From Candidatus Pacearchaeota archaeon (lineage in GTDB: Archaea; Nanobdellota; Nanobdellia; Pacearchaeales; GW2011-AR1): DNA of 13,183 nucleotides. The translations under genes were made by a program, and so were the position numbers. How positions within the stretch are numbered: position 1 is the first letter of the stretch; every line of letters begins with the position of its first letter. The stretch covers positions 1-13,183 of the forward strand of contig JAGVXJ010000076.1 of NCBI GenBank assembly GCA_018303895.1, written 5' to 3'. Below, in pieces: positions 12,946-13,183 of the stretch. The notes under the pieces are model-generated. The model was not told the origin of the DNA. It worked only from the letters and a program-made list of their open reading frames with translations, and did not search any database.

Positions 12946-13183
12946 ATGACACCTGATATACACTCAACCGATTTTGACTTTACATTACTTGGTCTAACAG
13001 GGGAGAGAGAAAAAAGAAATTTGTCTAAAGGAGTTAGAGCTGTAGCTGGAGTTCCGGAATCAAGACAATATTTTATTAATATGAAATCTCAAGGGATTCC
13101 TTGTTGTCCACAAGGTTATGACGGATGTGCAAAAGCATTGGAAGTCGGCAGAATTGATGAAGTCTGTTCATCAGATTTTAATA
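12946..13183 (+). CDS. Partial unknown protein directly after rpoB (runs off the window)
   Basis: An ATG one base after the rpoB stop opens a frame that stays open for 79 codons to the window edge. The N-terminus (MTPDIHSTDFDFTLLGLTGE) is followed by a basic stretch (REKRNLSKGVRAVAG) and then 'GIPCCPQGYDGCAKALEVGR' and 'DEVCSSDF', so four Cys lie within about 22 residues, possibly a metal-binding or redox cluster. It does not resemble the start of RpoA1, which is expected at this place in archaea. The tight spacing implies it belongs to the rpoH-rpoB operon. I cannot assign a function; the 3' end is missing. Confidence 0.7.
   Translation, partial: MTPDIHSTDFDFTLLGLTGEREKRNLSKGVRAVAGVPESRQYFINMKSQGIPCCPQGYDGCAKALEVGRIDEVCSSDFN

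Noticed and set aside
1..13183. CRISPR array, insertion sequence or phage genes
   Set aside because: No regularly spaced repeats, terminal inverted repeats with a transposase, integrase or structural phage genes were found.

Overview
The window looks like a piece of a small, AT-rich archaeal chromosome, most likely from a DPANN-type lineage (Woesearchaeota or Pacearchaeota are plausible guesses). The domain is secure. There is an archaeal RpoH followed directly by an uninterrupted archaeal-type RpoB, a tRNA without an encoded CCA end, and a repeated promoter plan in which a TATA box is centred about 24-29 nt before the ATG with no Shine-Dalgarno sequence, meaning leaderless mRNAs. The lineage within Archaea is inference from composition, compact overlapping genes and protein style.

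Left part (1-2895, all minus strand): a nucleotidyltransferase with an AbrB-like N-terminus, followed by an overlapping small coiled-coil gene; a two-gene operon of unknown function whose first product resembles PH/GRAM-like domains; and a DUF5652-type membrane protein overlapping a cupin gene. Each unit has its own TATA box. From 2896 to 3398 lie a divergent promoter pair, a small plus-strand gene broken by a one-base frameshift, and the unusually long control region of nrdR.

Middle (3399-7802, plus strand): a deoxynucleotide operon, nrdR - nrdJ (class II, B12-dependent ribonucleotide reductase) - dut, linked by ATGA overlaps, followed by a separately promoted thioredoxin that could supply electrons to the reductase. 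Unlike most other genes here, nrdR has a predicted leader of about 65 nt. The leader contains nested inverted repeats that can fold into a three-way junction, and a perfect inverted repeat lies between the TATA box and the predicted transcription start. This is the best candidate in the window for an undescribed regulatory element.

Right part (7803-13183): a minus-strand tRNA-Lys(UUU) preceded by a truncated near-identical copy of its own 5' end that seems to hold the only promoter; two single-gene units of unknown function; then rpoH-rpoB. The next gene is not rpoA1, as archaeal convention would predict, but an unrecognised Cys-containing reading frame that runs off the window.

Across the window the pentamer CGACG/CGTCG occurs about 40 times by eye, several-fold above a simple composition estimate. 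No CRISPR array, insertion sequence, intein or rRNA was seen.
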